Shown: positions 24,393 through 38,501, numbered from the stretch's first letter. The stretch is 64,000 bases of DNA from Annona cherimola (GCA_030490835.1 CM059975.1:49157174-49221173), one strand, 5' to 3'. Notes: generated by a model not told the origin, from the sequence alone. Translations and numbers: made by a program.

Positions 24393-27300
24393 TGTGGCCC
24401 CCTAGCCCGAGAGTCACAACTTTACTCCAAGATCTATTGATTGGTAAACGTGATTAGGATTGTTGCCCTGTCACACGGCGGCTTATTGGATATTTATCCA
24501 CTTTATCCTAACTCCTTAGGAGTTTATATTATTTCATACATTCATCTTCCATCAAATGCATTTTTAGGTCATTATTCCATTTGAGATATACACATATGAT
24601 CTCATAAATTTCAATTTTAGTCATTTCATGCTAACTCATACCTTAACATATGACCACAAATTTTTTTTCACCATTTATAGTCATAAACACCACATAATTC
24701 TTATATTGAACAACAATTTAATGTCATTCTTTTTACAATTATTTAACCCATAGGTTCATACACATGTATTCGTAGAAATTCATTCATCTTTGAATCTCCA
24801 CCTGTGCTCCTTGGCTCCTTCCTTTTACCTGTCTTTGATTTTGGAAAACAAAATATGAGTCAAAACTCAGTAAGTAAGCTATAGGTTTTCAGGCAATTCA
24901 TTTTGAAGGCAACACTGTTTAAAAGCATTTCTCTCCATTCGGTAGGAGACACTTAGCAAGTGATCAACTACCTACAGAACAGAAACCTTTTCATAAACAT
25001 TCATAAACATTTCATAAACCATTCATGTAAACCAGTTTAATCTCAATTTTTGGGAATTTCATAAACATTAGATGTTCAAATGCATCATTTCTATTCATGA
25101 CATAATCCTTTGTGTGAGGGTACGCTAGCTCGAGGAATATTCTTTCATAACATGATCCTTTCCATCCTTGGTGTCGGACCTTTCGACTTGGCAACGTCAA
25201 GGGCGGACTCCTTGTTTTGCTTTTTGCGTTGACTAGCTTACTTGATTTCCATTCTATGCATGAATTTTAGTCACCCCGGCATTATATACCTCTTACACAT
25301 GGCATCTTGTCATTCTCATGTAGAGAATTCTTTGCACCATTCCTTTTAAACATCGTTTCAATGAAACATCGTTTAAATCCATGCTTCATCACTTTTCAAA
25401 AATACTTGCAAAACAGTAAGCAATTCATTTATCATAATTGAAATAACATTTCAACACATATTGAAATAAAGGAATGACCATCCTTAAATAACTTAAAAAT
25501 AATTCATCAATTAATTGCAAAATGGTTCAAAACATTTAGAACATCATTTGCAGTCATTTTATCATATTTTAATAAAATGAAAAGCATTTTGAAAACTGCT
25601 TGCTTACCTACTTTGCCTTAGCTTTCTGTATTGCTTATCTCTTTGCCTTTGCCTAGAATGACATTGTATTCATAATATTTTCATTTGCTTGCTTAGTTTT
25701 CCAACCCATAAGCCATTAACATACATAACCCACTTGAATTCCAAGTCGGGTATACATACATTGCACTCACTTGTGAATCATACCATCCATTCCATATTGT
25801 GTTTTAAACCCATATTTAACGTAAACACATAATTAAAATTCATAAATCAAAATATGAGGATTTATATCACCCATTTATCATTTTTCATCTATTTTTCACC
25901 TTTCCTGTGTCCATGCTAATTTTAAGCACATAAGTGACGTTTTAAGATTCGTAAATAAATCTCAACATTTGAGATAATTCAATAATCATTCATACAGAAA
26001 CATCCTTTTTCATTTCATCATATTTTCATGCATTTTTGCATTTTAGCAAATCACATAAGTCATATATCACTTATCCATGCTTAGCCTTCCACATACACCC
26101 ATCTTACAACACATAACTTAGGTGTTTCTTAAAACATTTTAACACAGAAACTTGTGTCCTTGCTCAGCATGGTTAAAACCATTAATTAAAATTTAATTTA
26201 GGGTCTAATTATGGATTTTCAATTCATTCATCATTGGGTTTCAAAACAGCAACGTTAGGACCCATTTTTCATCCTTTCAACGCCTCTTTCATGACTTAAA
26301 TCTTAACAGATTTTTAAGTCAAAATTTCCAGCAACTAAACATGATTTGATTAACTCAAATTTAGGGTATTATCATATATTTAAAATCCATAATTTAGTTG
26401 CTTCCAAAACAGCAACATCATAAGCATGTAGGGTATCCTTTTTCATCCCGTTTCGACGTGTCCATCCGTATGTCCTTAAAATCAGTTTTAGGGAAAATCT
26501 TTCCAAGCCCTTTTGGACACTCAAAGTACCTTAATCCAAGGGTAATTTAACTTCCATAACATCCATAAATCATTTGTCTACAAACAGCAACAAAAATCAC
26601 ATGTAAAGCACCCGTTTTGGCTCCCATTTGGACGTTCCATACATATACCCTAAAAAATCAGATTTAGGGCAAACTCACCCAACCCACTTAGGCCATCCAA
26701 AAGGTCCTCAATTTAGGTTAATTTAACCTAAAATTCATCCATAAACCATTTAAGCACTTCATTGTATCATTTTTAACTAAAAAATGGAAAAATCAGGCAT
26801 TTCTTGAAACCCTAAGTTCCATTTTTACTAAAATCAATAACAAATACTCAAATCAACATATTTAATTCAAAATAACATGAATTACATCGAAATCATCATG
26901 CTTAAATCATACAGCAACTTAGTTTAGGGTTTTGAGAATTTCCAAGTTAGATTTTTCTCAAAATTCAACCCTAACTTCCCTTTTCACTCTCTTGAACTCT
27001 TGATCTCATTTAAATATTTAAAAACTAATTCAATACCCTTATCAAGGCATAATTACTCATCATTTAAGATTTATTTATGAATCATATTCATGACCCATAA
27101 CTTGAGGTGAAAAACTTAGGATTAAAGCATCTAAAACTTGAAATATATTTACTTGAATCGAATCAAACTTGAATCCAAACTTTCCCAACTTGGATTCCTT
27201 TCTTTCTTCTCTTTTTTCTTCTCTTTTTTCCTTCTCTTCCTTGCTGGACTTGGCACATTTTTTTCTTCCCTCTTTTGGGGGTTTCTTCCCATTGAGTTTT

Positions 27301-28475
27301 TCCACCCAAATGTACGTCCAAGGCATGCTCCCTCCTTTTTATATTTGCTGATTTTTGGGGCCCACTTTGACACATCATAGATAGGGTATTTTAATTTTAT
27401 CTTATCCCTTGATGTGTTGGATAACTCATAACCAAGTAAAATACACAATTATCATATATCAAAAATTATCAAAATTCATGCATTGATGGCCTGTCTTGCT
27501 GTCCACTTAGGAACGTTCCATGTAGCAGCCCCTTTTGATGATTTTATGCCTTGAAATTTCACATGATTAATGGATCGTTACTTACCCTAGAAGTTTAGGT
27601 ATTTTATATTCATATTTGGGATTTTTAAAAAATCCAAAAACCATGCTTTATCACCCATGGGCGTCCCTTGTGTTGACACACATACATGCCTCTTGAAGCT
27701 GCTCCCTTAGCCATTTAAAACCACACAATTAAGCTCTTGATTTTTCATGGATTTTAGAATTTTTTTTTAATTCATAAAATCCACTTGGAATTTTCTCCCT
27801 TTGACACCTCATATATGCCATTAAATAATGCTTTAATCCACTTGCTTTCACATAAATGCTATGGTACTCTAGGGTGCACAAAGTCAATGTTAGGAACTTT
27901 TTTCCAATTAACCACTTTTTCATGGTAATTAGCTTAATCCAATCCATTCATACCATAGATTTGATAATTTTATTTCATCGTTTCAAATTTCATCTCAAAC
28001 CGACGTTTTTACGTCAAGTTATGAACCTTTGAAAATAACCTTAGAGAGTGAGATTAAAATCAAATAATTATCACCTTAATATCATCACTTTTGCCTTAAT
28101 CCAATTCATTCATAAGGTTGAGCCCAAATTCATGAGCTTACCTTTCAAATTTCATCTCATTTCGCCTTATAAGCGTCGAGTTATGAATTTTCTACGATTT
28201 CCAACATAATTCCATAATTTCCATTTTAATCTCCATTAATTATATTATGAAAATTAAAATAAATATTCATGCCACATTAGCACATCCTAATCCTCATTAA
28301 TCCCCTTTAGTCATCTTAACTCATGTTAGGCTTTGGCGATTAGTCTTAATCACCATTCTTAATTGTAAACCCTAATTGCAAAATACTATTAAATCATAAA
28401 ATCATAAATCATCTATAATTCATTTAAATAACACATGTGTCATATTTATAGACCTATTCGGGTCTGGGTATCACA
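24393..28475 (+). mobile_element. R3: solo LTR of family R
   Basis: It starts TGTGGCCCCC and ends GGGTATCACA, with perfect TTTAT target duplications at 24388-24392 and 28476-28480. It is 4083 bp, with the conserved 5' block (CCAAGATCTATTGATTGGTAAA) and a 3' part collinear with R1. It lacks the GGACAT palindrome array that R1 and R2 carry, so the array is a variable module. No PBS, PPT or coding region is visible. Small ORFs around 27075-27448 come from a TTTTCTT-rich tract. Confidence 0.85.
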
Positions 28476-28480
28476 TTTAT

Positions 28481-29162
28481 TGACATGAAGATAAGGTTTT
28501 TTTATGGCTCTTGGTGGACATTAGGTTAGTTGATTTAGTTTCATGTGTGTACTTGTGGCATGACATGATTGTGTTGGGTTAGTGAGAGTCTAGTTTTTAC
28601 ATTACATGCGGAGGCATGACATATGCTGAATTTGGAATGGATTTATCGTCATTCTTACCAATCACACCTATTTACTGCGTTTACTCAACTCACTGTTTAG
28701 CAGGATGGGCATTACAAGTATCTAGCTGTGAGATTGAGCTAGGTTATATTGATTCCAAACAGTGGTAGATAATGGTAGGTGTAAGTTGTATAGTTTTGGA
28801 TTATAGTATTTGAGATAGATTTATATGTGAGATATACATGTGTATGTAGTAAGTTATATATTACATATTGGGATATGGTTCATGGATGTATGACATGTTG
28901 AGGTCTTATTAATGTGTTTGGTAATTATAAATGTATATTTTACTTCCGCTGAGAAACAAAGGATGGAAATGACTGTATTTTAATTGTTTGCTGTCATATG
29001 CTTAATTGATGAATTAGTTGTGGATATCTAGAGTCACTACATGTGGATTTTTGTATACATGTGGTCTTTTGCTTTCAAAATTATGATAGATCTTGAGGAG
29101 ATACTGTCGAATCTCTGCTGTAGTGACCATCGATCTGGGATAGTGGCCAGCGGGGTGTTACA
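28481..29162 (+). other. L1 right fragment and LTR end
   Basis: This is the last piece of L1, ending GGGGTGTTACA. It contains the phrase 'cttccgctgagaaa' and a run to the LTR end of the kind seen in Tekay/Del LTRs. No ORF can be supported. Confidence 0.5.
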
Positions 29163-29981
29163 CCAAATATGTTGAAGGATTTTAGGTCCAACTGGAAGAC
29201 TTTAGACCCGAATGATGTGTTTTGGCCCAACTAAGCTAATGGAAGGTTCTAGACCCAAGTAGAATATTCTGGGTTCAAGTGGAATTTTCTGGGATGTTTA
29301 AAGATAAGGTGGCCTGGACCAAAACGTTTTGGAGTGAAATGGGCCTAAGTGGTGTGCTTTGGACTCAAGTGAGCTTAACTGAATAGTTTTGGGCCTATTT
29401 AGGTATTTTGGGCCCAAATGGGCTAATTGAAAGACTCTAGGCCCACTTAGGAAATATTGGCCCCAATTGGAAAAGCCTAGACCAAACTGGGCAAAATGGA
29501 AGGACTTTAGGTTGGAATTGTCCACCTAGTTTTTAAATGTGAGCTTTATAAAATTTATGCATATATAGATCTAGTATGTTCCTATATGCATGTATAGATC
29601 CATCATGTTCCTAATTTCGACTTAATAAGAGAGTTTCTATGATTTCTGTATACTAGGCGGCTTCACCTTACTTTGGATTCCATACATCCATAGATCCTAG
29701 CAATTAGTGGGTCTTGTAGATCATGTGTGCTCTAACAAGGGGGCAAAGTGTCAGCATAAGATCCATTATAGAAAAATCTTGCCAAAACAAGGATAAGATC
29801 TGTATGTAGATCCATCATGATTTGATTGATCCAACAACACAATGTCTTGGTAGCCCAATTTTATTGGGCTAGATAAAAATGGTATATGAATGAAATGGAA
29901 AGGAGTTCTTAGAAAACGAAAGGAAAACACTTAACCGACATTTTAAAAAATTTGTGAGTCAAAGATTTATCAAATGGGCTA
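29163..29981. repeat. Host sequence H, GGGCCC-type degenerate repeat
   Basis: From 29170 to about 29515 phrases such as 'ttttgggcccaaatggg', 'taggcccacttagg' and 'gtccaactgg' recur every 30-45 bp, with an exact TTGGGCCCAA at 29408-29417. The rest is AT-rich and has two copies of 'tagatc(t/c)a(g/t)' phrases near 29570-29610. No gene. Confidence 0.5.
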
Positions 29982-31738
29982 TGTTGTGAAAAAAATAGCA
30001 AATTAAGCATAATCTATGTTTTGATTATTATCAATCCAAATTTGAGAATTTAAAGGTACTAACAAGTGTGCTAAATTATTTTGAGCTAGAAATTTTCAAA
30101 AGAAACATATGACTGATCAAGTCATAGAACCAATTCGACTTAGGCATCGATTTAAGTCAAGTTGATACCTAAGTTGACTCCAAGATCTACTTCAACAGTG
30201 TTTTTCTTGAGAACGCTGAAATTGTGGACAATTGAGCAGGCGCAGTTGCAACTGAAGTCAACTTTGCATGAGACTTAAGTCAAGTCACAACCTAAATTGA
30301 CTCTGTATACGATTTGGAAGGCTTCAAGCCTTTGATGCTAAATCCGAAGAAGTCAAGTCGCATCCCAAGTCGACTCCGATGTGCAACTTCGGTGAAGTCT
30401 CAACTCAAGTCTACTTAATCATGTGACTTAGGTTACACAAGTGCAAGAATGCAGATTTATGAAGCTCCAAGCATGCCACAAATATTAAAGTCGCATACCC
30501 AAGTCGGCTTTACTTGCAACTTGGGTCAAGTTGTAAGTCAAATCGACTCTAGTGCCCAACATGAACACAATGGGACTCAAACTAAGAAAATTTAAGCTCA
30601 AAGATCAACCAGAAAAGTTCAAGAAACACATACCTTGAATAATCAAACGCAAACACTATAAATTGAGGATTAAGCTACAATGGATTGAAGACTAAAGAAT
30701 ATGTCTCAATATAAAGAAGATTACATTTCAAGCTTAAAGAAGTATTAAGATAAATAGAGCAGAAACTTGATGAAGTTTTGAAGTTTCAAAGTACTTATTG
30801 TCTAGTGAAATCGCAACCTAAGTTGGCTTCATTTGCGACCCGAGTTAAGTCCCAAACCATGTCGACCTCAAAATGGAACTTGAAACTGAAGACAAGAAGA
30901 ATAATCTTGGGAAGGAAGTACGAAAGACTAAGTCACAACCCAAGTCGACTCCAGCCTGTGGCTTGGGTGAAGTTGCACTTGAAGTTAACTCCAAGTGCGA
31001 CTTGGATCGTAATTGTCGAAAAAATTCAAATATTGGTGCATTTAATGCTTGCCACCTATCCTTTAACGTTCAAAATAAGACCTCCTCTATTTAAAACATG
31101 GCAAGGGGAGTTATAAGGGTTAGTAAGAACATTTATTGAGCCTTCACCTTCCTATCACAAGAAATCAAGTATCCTTTAATTGATTTATTGAGAAGAACCC
31201 CATTATTGACTGTAAGAGTAGTAGTGTCTCAACATTTCCAAGCTTTTAAGAGTTCTTCCTATGTGCTGAATCTTATCTACATAACTTGTAACGTGTAGAT
31301 CCTCTTTGTAACTTAGATCCTCTTTGTAACTTATTCTTTTATATTATCACTTGGCTTGGTGTTGAAGACCAAGGTCGAGTAAAGACAAGTAGTGTATGGT
31401 TGGAGTGTGACTCGCTGTCTACTTATGTTGTGATTATAAAAACCCTTTAGAGTTATAACCTATAAGAGAGCAAGAGCTCTAAGTGTATCTCTATTTGATA
31501 TAGCAGAACTCAAGACACAAAGGTGTATTCTTGGAAGAGTGGAGTAGGGAGAGTTGACCTGAACCACTATAATTTCTTGCTTCTATTATTTGCCATTTTG
31601 TTGTACTCTATTACTCTCCAAAGTTTCATTCAAGGGAACATAGTCTACCAGGGGTTAAGTTTTATATATCAAAAGAATTTTAAAGAACCCAATTCACCGA
31701 TCCCCTCTTGGGTCTTTGCCTCAAACTCAGGACCAACA
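29982..31738 (+). mobile_element. S: solo SIRE-type LTR, plus strand
   Basis: It starts TGTTGTGAAAAAAATAGC and ends GGACCAACA, matching the SIRE LTRs in reverse orientation along its whole 1757 bp. Flanks GGCTA and AGCTA form a target duplication with one mismatch. There is no PBS after it and no PPT before it, so it is a solo LTR. Its AAGTCGACTT array (about 30120-31010) is strongly decayed, which suggests an older insertion. A TATTTAAA near 31088 lies just downstream of the array. Confidence 0.88.
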
Positions 31739-31932
31739 AGCTAAAGTTAAAATTTGCACCTTTGATTTCAAGCTAGAAAGATGGAAAATGATTTTCTAAA
31801 GATTTTTTTGACAGTTTTGGAAAGTATTTTGGAAAGTATTTTGGAATGAAGGGGGCTCATAGTGGACCTATGGAGAGCTAATGAAAAGAATTGGGAGCTC
31901 TCGGGTGAGAGTTGGGGGATTTGTGGGAGAAG
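31739..31932. other. Host sequence H between S and SIRE-B
   Basis: AG-rich unique-looking sequence, including a duplicated 'ggaaagtatttt' phrase. It continues at 58325 on the far side of SIRE-B. No feature seen. Confidence 0.5.
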
Positions 31933-33475
31933 TGTTGGTCTCGAGTTAATGGCTTAACCCAAGAGGAGAGGGGTGAATTGGGTTTTTAAAATTCTTTTAA
32001 ATAATCTTGAATACAACCCTTGTTACGATCTAGCCCCTTGAAGCAAATAAAACAGAGATTTAAGAGTAGCAAACAAAACACACAAATTATAGTGGTTCGG
32101 GACAACCTTCCCTACTCCACTCCTCCAAGGTCACACCGTTGTGACTTGGGTTCTACTAAGTATTTCACCAAATACAATAGAGTCTCTGCTCCCTTCTAGA
32201 TTCACAGCTCTAGGGGGCTTAGAACAGACTTAGAACAAGTAGGTGATGAGTAACACTCCAATCACACACTACTTTGCTTACACTTGATCTTAGTTGCTGA
32301 AACTAAATCAAGTTCAATACAACAAGAAAAGGAATAAAGAAAGTTTCTACACATTACTGATGTGTAGAGGCAGATTTAGTGCGGAGAAGAGCTTGTGAAG
32401 AAGACTGAATGGTTCAACAAGTAGCTCTTAACAGGTTGAATGTAAAGTTCTTCTTCTGGATGCTATCTTGATCACTTAATGCTCTTAGAAATCGAAGTTG
32501 TGCTCAATCAATGAAGTTTCAGCTACGCTCCACGTCTGTCTTGAAGGCCTTATATAAATGATGAGGGTATTCGAATATTTGGAAGTAGGTGGCACGCATT
32601 TAATGCGACAACATTCAAAAATTTTCAGACTGTTGCGACCCAAGTCGCAGGTGGAGTCGACTTCGGGTGCGACTTCGGTTTTCAGTAAGCTCCTCAAGTT
32701 CCTCCTTAGGTTGACTTGGTCTTGAACTTGACCCAAGTCGCAGGTGAAGTCGACTTCGGGTGCGACTTCACTATCTGTACTTTGCTTGATGAACTTGAAA
32801 TCCTTGGATGTGACCTTGGTTGCTTGATATTCTTCATATTAATTGTTCTTCCACTGATTTCTTTTACTTGTAGTTCAGTATGATCATTTTTCTTGAAATC
32901 TCTTAACTTCATGTCTTGAAGTTGGAATGCTTGATTCTTAGATCTCATAAAATTGTCCAAATGAGTATCCCTTGATTTATTCATGTAATTCTGCTTGTCT
33001 TGTACTTGATTTATCTTCATTTCTGTCCAAGTTGTATGTTCGGGTCAACTTGGGTTACAACTTCACTCAAGTCGTATGTGGAGTTGACTTGGGTATGCGA
33101 CTTCACTTTTTGAATTCCCAAATTTAGTGCTGGCAGTTCTGAGTTCTTGAAGTCGATATTGGAGTCGACTTGGATCTGAGACTTCACCCAAGTCGTATGC
33201 GAAGTCGACTTCGAGTGCGACTTCGGAGCTCTTGTCCTCATTTTCAGCGCTGGCCATAAAATCACGTGTGAAGTCGATGCTGGAGTCGACTTGAGGATCG
33301 ACTTGACCTAAGTCGATGCCTGAGTCAACTTGGGAATTGACTTGACCTGTTAGTCTTCATATTTTTAAATTTTATATCCTTTAATCATTTCACAAAACAT
33401 GTTAGTAGCCGAAACTTAAATTGAATTGTTAATCATCAAAACTTAGATTTTTCTATTTTGCCATTGATTCCAACA
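31933..33475 (-). repeat. SIRE-B 3' LTR
   Basis: 1543 bp, TGTTGGTCTCGAG to GATTCCAACA on the plus strand. The AAGTCGACTT-type array covers about 32650-33350, and a TATATAA box is readable on the minus strand at about 32551-32557, downstream of the array. Confidence 0.92.
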
Positions 33476-33492
33476 ATCTCTCCCTTTTTGAT
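33476..33492 (-). other. SIRE-B polypurine tract
   Basis: AAAAAGGGAGAGAT on the minus strand, directly before the 3' LTR. Confidence 0.85.
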
Positions 33493-33839
33493 GATTGACA
33501 AAACCAATTTGAGTTTATACCTTTCAATGTCTTTAAAACATATCATTTTATCTTGTTTTGGTAGTTTAGGATAATCATAGGTCATTTGCATTTTGAACTT
33601 AATGAAATTAACATACATATTTCATTTCCAACAATTTCTTATATAAATCACAAGTTAAAACCATTCATTCAAGCATTTCAATTCAGAAACATAAACAAAC
33701 AGAGCATAAACAAACTTTTCATATATGATCAAAACATTTCATACAAAATGCAAAGAGAAATGCAAACCTATATATACAAGCTACCCAACCCATGACTCGA
33801 CTCCTATAAACTCAACTATTCTCCCCCTTTTTGTCAAGA

Positions 33840-35477
33840 GATAAAAAATAGGGATAAAAAAATATGAGATTTGGCAAATAGAAATGCCGATATTGGATAT
33901 GGAGCCTGTCAGATGGGTCGAATGGGTTGAACGTGAGCTGAGGAGTAAAAAGATGAGACAGGATGAGGTGTCGGCTCGCGACGCACTGACTCACTCTCAA
34001 AAGGATCCAGATCGGGTATCGGTCGAACCCTGCCATTTCCCAATGCCAGCCGATACTTGATCGTTCAGAGCTCCCGGTCCATATGATCCTGCCTAGTATG
34101 CATATCCATGATGGCGTTGAGAACCCCGATGATCTGTGAAGTTAGCCGATCCTCAATCTGCTTCAGATGCTCCCGTGTCGCGTTTACCGAGTTGTCCCAT
34201 GACGGTGGTCTTGGAGCTAAGTTTGGGATCTCTAAGCCTCGCAATGAACACGATCCGTGTGAATGAGGCGATGCGGGCTTGTCGGGGGTATCCTATGGTG
34301 GAGAAGGAGCGGGTTGAGGCTGTGGTGATGGCGGGGGCTGCTCCCCCTCAGCCTATGCTCCTTCGGCTTCTTCTTGAGCCAGTTCTCCCACCCTTTCCCT
34401 TATCCACTCTTCCCTGAATTGATCAACATTGATTTTCATCCGTTGGAGTAAAGCATTGTTGATTGCATTGGTTGGCTTCAACACTTCGAATGACTCTCCA
34501 TCGATATCGACATGAAAATACTCAAGGATCTTGGTGATCAATGTCCCATACGGCAAAATCCCTCATGGGTTGTCCTTCCTGGAGGTTAAGGCTTTAAGGA
34601 AAAGTCTAGGAAGGCTAACCTTGACCCTATTTGCAACTTTCCATAAAATTTCGGCCTCTTGTGGATTTACTTGATTTCTGCCTCCTCCCTTGGGGTATAT
34701 ACAATGGGTATCAACCGCCTGAGAACCCTCAACCTAGGAGATAGATCCATATCGTGGAGAAACTTGATCCCAGGGTGATATTTATTGCTCCTAATGAGCT
34801 GGTTGTACATTTGGGTTAGAGAAAGGTCAACAGGTAGTTGTTCATCATCATATGGGACCTCTAGGATTTGTCCAACCTGCACAATGGCATGATCTAGGCT
34901 TGGGAACCCCTTGTACCTAAAAATATCTCAACACCTTTTACAAATGTGCTAAAATACTGTTGATCCCATAGATAGTAGAAAATCCTTGTCAGGTCTGGAT
35001 ACACCCTATCATCGGCCTTTAGCAACCTTGTCCACCCTTGAAAATCCAATAGCTCTTCAATCCCAAACTCATAATCACTTAGAAATTTGAAATCTATAAT
35101 CTTGGGGACAAAGATCTTACACTCATAGAAGTTCTTGAAGAATCTACTATGTTGTTGCTCGGTCTTGAAATAGGTTGTCGGCATTTTTAGGACCTGACCC
35201 TTTGAGTTGGGGTTCCCCTTCTTCTAGCCCCTGTTTTAGAATTGTTGAAGGTTTGCGGTTCCTCTTCTCTTGGAGCTGAGGTGGATGGAGTTCCGGCTTA
35301 GAATCGAACTCGACGGCCGGTTGATGTTGATGGTTCTTCCCGGGCTCGCTTGGATGGAGTCTGTTGTCTCCTAAGGATCTCCTCCTCGATTTGGGAGCCA
35401 GATCGTCTGGGTACCGATCTTAGAGATGGTTTGGAGACGGCTAGTTTAGGTAGTCTGGTAGCCGATTTTGGTGCCAT
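33840..35477 (-). pseudogene. SIRE-B ORF3, broken
   Basis: It starts MAPKSATRLPKLAVSK with an ATG at 35477. The basic, NLS-like segment (KRAREEPSTSTGRRVRF) is followed by a stop at 35298. The conserved domain resumes at 35184 (TTYFKTEQQHSRFFKNFYE, QGWTRLLKADDRVYPDLTR), is interrupted again near 34890 and 34667, and continues with MPYGTLITKI and INNALLQRMKIN (34556-34353). The C-terminal proline-rich and coiled-coil segment follows in decayed form to about 33840. It is the same protein family as in SIRE-A and SIRE-C; function unknown. I see no signal peptide or membrane span. Confidence 0.82.
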
Positions 35478-35950
35478 TTGAATTTTTGAAATGGTTTTTT
35501 CAAATGGGATTTGTGAGGGAATAAGGAGAGACCAGATAGAAAGATGGAGATATGAGAGAGAGTTTGAGAGAGTGAGATAAACCGAGAAAGAAAAAGACTG
35601 AAAGAGGGAAATGAGAGAGAGATAATAGGGACAGAGAGAGAATGAGAGAGAGAGAGATGAGAGCAAACTGAGAGAGAGAAAGCTCGAGCAGACTGATAGA
35701 GGGAGAGACAGAACTCGAGAGATAGAAAGAGCTGGAGAGAGAGAGGAGAAATGGCACGGTGCGGGAGAGAGGAAATGGGGAAGAGAAAGAAGGAAGAAAA
35801 GAAAAAAGAGAAGGAAGGCGGGAAGCCAGACGGTCGTGCACTGAAGTCGACTTCACCCCTACGGAGTCAACTTCGACTTCTCGGAGTCGGCTTCACTGAG
35901 GTCGACTTGGGACGACTGGAGTCGACTTGGCCTATCAACTTGGACTTTCT
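35478..35950 (-). promoter_or_regulatory. SIRE-B pol-ORF3 spacer: AAGTCGACTT motifs plus CT-rich leader
   Basis: Four AAGTCGACTT-type motifs at about 35843-35945 precede, on the minus strand, about 340 nt of nearly pure CT sequence (35490-35830) ending at the ORF3 start. It is a candidate ORF3 promoter and leader by comparison with the other two SIRE copies. No TATA box is seen. Confidence 0.45.
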
Positions 35951-35977
35951 AAGATCATTCCTTCGATCTTATTGTTT

Positions 35978-38501
35978 CTAATCAAACTCAATCAAACCCA
36001 TATCATTTCTAATTTTGTAAAATGGTTCTTTTGCTAGAGGTTTGGTAAAAATATTTGCAATTTGATTTTCTTTTTTCACATATTCCAAACAAGTATCATG
36101 ATTTTCTACATGTTCTCTGATAAAATGATGTCGTAAGTCTATACACTTAGTCTTAGAATGCAGTACTGGGTTTTTAGTCAAAAAAATTGCACTTGTATTA
36201 TCACATCTAATTGGAATATCTTGATAATCAATACCATAATCTTTAAGTTGTTGTTTCATCCAAAGTAGTTGGGCACAACAGCTCCCGGAGGCAATATATT
36301 CAGCTTCCACCGTGGATAGAGCAATACTAGTTTATTTCCTTGAATACCATGAAACCAATATGTTTCCAAGAAATTGACATGTTTCACTAGTATTTTTTCT
36401 ATCCACTTTGTATCCGGCAAAGTCCGCATCCGAGTAGCCGATTAGATCAAAAGCTGACCCCTTTGGATACCATAGTCCAAGACTAGTAGTGTTTATGAAA
36501 TATTTAAAAATTCTTTTTACAACCATTAAATGTGATTCTTTAGGACATGATTGAAATTTAGAACACATACAAACACTGAACATTATATCAGGTCTAGAGG
36601 CAGTTAAATATAATAAAGAACCTATCATGCTCCTATATAACTTTAAATCAACAGATTTACCTTTCTTATCTTTGTCAATTTTAATTATTGAGCTCATAGG
36701 CGTGCTTGCCCCTTGTTATTTTCCATGTCGAACTTCTTTAACATTTCTTTCATATACTTGGACTGGTTTATGAAGATCCCTTCACTTAGTTGCTTAATTT
36801 GCAGTCCAAGGAAGAAATTCAGCTCTCCTATCATACTTATCTCAAATTCCTTCTGCATAAGCTCAGAAAATTCTTGACAAAGGATTTCATCAGTGGCAAC
36901 AAAATTAATATCATCTACATAAATTTGAATAATCAAAATATCTTTTTTTTTGTACTTGATAAACAGAGTGGTGTCTACTTTTCCTTTTTGGAAGTCGTGA
37001 TTAATCAAAAATTTGCTCAATCTTTCATACCAAGCCCTTGGAGCTTGTTTTAATCCGTATAGTGATTTGGTTAATTTGTATACAAATTTAGATTGATCTT
37101 TCTCCTCATATCCAAGTGGTTGTTCAACATACACCTCTTCATTTATATACCCATTCAAAAATACACTTTAACATCCATTTGAAACAACTTAAAGTTCATG
37201 TGAGATGCAAAAGTTAGCAAAATGCGAATAGCCTCTAATCTAGCAACTGGAGCGTAGGATTTCTCAAAATCTATTCCTTCTTCTTATGAGTATCCTTTAG
37301 CCATAAGCCTAGCTTTGTTTCTCACCACATGTCCACTTTCATCTAATTTGTTCCTAAAGACCCATTTTGTGCCAATGACTATACAGTCTTTTGGTCTCGG
37401 AACAAGATGCCAAATTTGGTTTCTTTCAAATTGATTTAACTCCTCTTGCATTGCCATGATCCAGTTTTCATCATCAAGAGCTTGGTCAATAGAGTTTAGT
37501 TCAATTTTAGATACAAAAGCAAATAAGCCACATATGTTATGTCTTGAGGCTCTTGTCTTTACTCCTTCATATATGTTTCCAATGACTTGCTCAATTAGAT
37601 GGTCATTTTTAAATTTCAAGTCAGTTGGTGGTTTGTAGAAAACATTACCTTCACTTACCTTTTTATCCATGGATTCTTCTTGCTTTTCCACATATAGTTT
37701 TTCAAGATTACTTGTGACATCATCTGCATCACTTAAATCATCTTCTCTTTTGGAGCATAGATTAAATTCATCAAAAACAACATGTATTGACTCCTCTACA
37801 ACATGGTTCTTTTTATTGAAGACTTTATATGCTTTGCTGTTTGATGAGTAACCAAGGAATATTGTCTCATCACTCTCGGCATCCAATTTTTCCAAGTTGG
37901 TTTTACCATTATTCAAAACATAACATGTACGACCAAAAGCATGAAAATATGAAATATTTAGTTTTTTATCTTTCCATAGCTCATATGGGGTCTTTTTCAA
38001 GATAGCTCTAATAGTTATATGATTCAGGACATAGCATGCTGTACTTACAGTTTCGCCCCAAATCTTTTGGACAATTTACTCTCATTTAGCATAGTTCTAG
38101 CCATCTCTTGTATGGTCTTATTTTTCCTTTCAACTACTCCATTTTTTTGTGGAGTTCTTGGTGCAGAAAATGTGTGGTGAATTCCTTTTTCATTACATAA
38201 TTCTATAAATCATTTATTTTCAAACTCACCACCATGATCACTTCTAATGGTCATAATAGTACTTTATTTTTTATTTTGCACCAAGTTTACAAAAGTTGAA
38301 AACATAGAGAAAGCTTCATCTTTACTAGTTAAGAGAATTATCCATGTGAATCTTGAAAAATCATCAACTATTACAAATGCATACTTCTTTCCACCAATGA
38401 TTAAAATATCAGATGACTCATATCGATCCATGTGTAGCCATTCAAGTGGCCAAGTGGTGGAAATCTCCTTTTTGGAGAAAAAAGACATTTTAGGTTGTTT
38501 T
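35978..38501 (-). pseudogene. pol: SIRE-B pol, 3' part (integrase to RNase H)
   Basis: On the minus strand it begins within integrase at the SIRE-C insertion (PKMSFFSKKE) and holds the first Asp region (HMDRYES, diverged from HMDLYGP), RSDHGGEF and NGVVERKN. RT follows with [16 protein letters not shown] and an intact YVDD box at 36910-36921, then RNase H with SDADFAGYK and EAEYIASGS, ending MGLIEFD at 35978. Stops occur in integrase and after the first RT block (37284), and a frameshift near 36694 separates RT from RNase H. Confidence 0.9.

Larger units (their letters stand above)
396..29162 (+). mobile_element. L1: gypsy (Tekay/Del-like) LTR, interrupted by R1 and R3
   Basis: It begins TGTAATACCCC at 396 and ends GGGGTGTTACA at 29162, inverted termini typical of plant Ty3-gypsy LTRs. 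The pieces that remain after removing R1 and R3 (396-2317, 24105-24387, 28481-29162) add up to about 2.9 kb and read as non-coding LTR-like DNA. No primer-binding site follows the right end and no polypurine tract precedes the left end, so it looks like a solo LTR. The flanks (ataag and ccaaa) do not form a clear target duplication, which leaves the solo-LTR call open. The family assignment is inference from the termini only. Confidence 0.55.

Noticed and set aside
27075..27448. Lys/Glu-rich and Phe/Ser-rich ORFs on opposite strands
   Set aside because: They arise from a TTTTCTTC-rich tract in R3; no recognisable domain.
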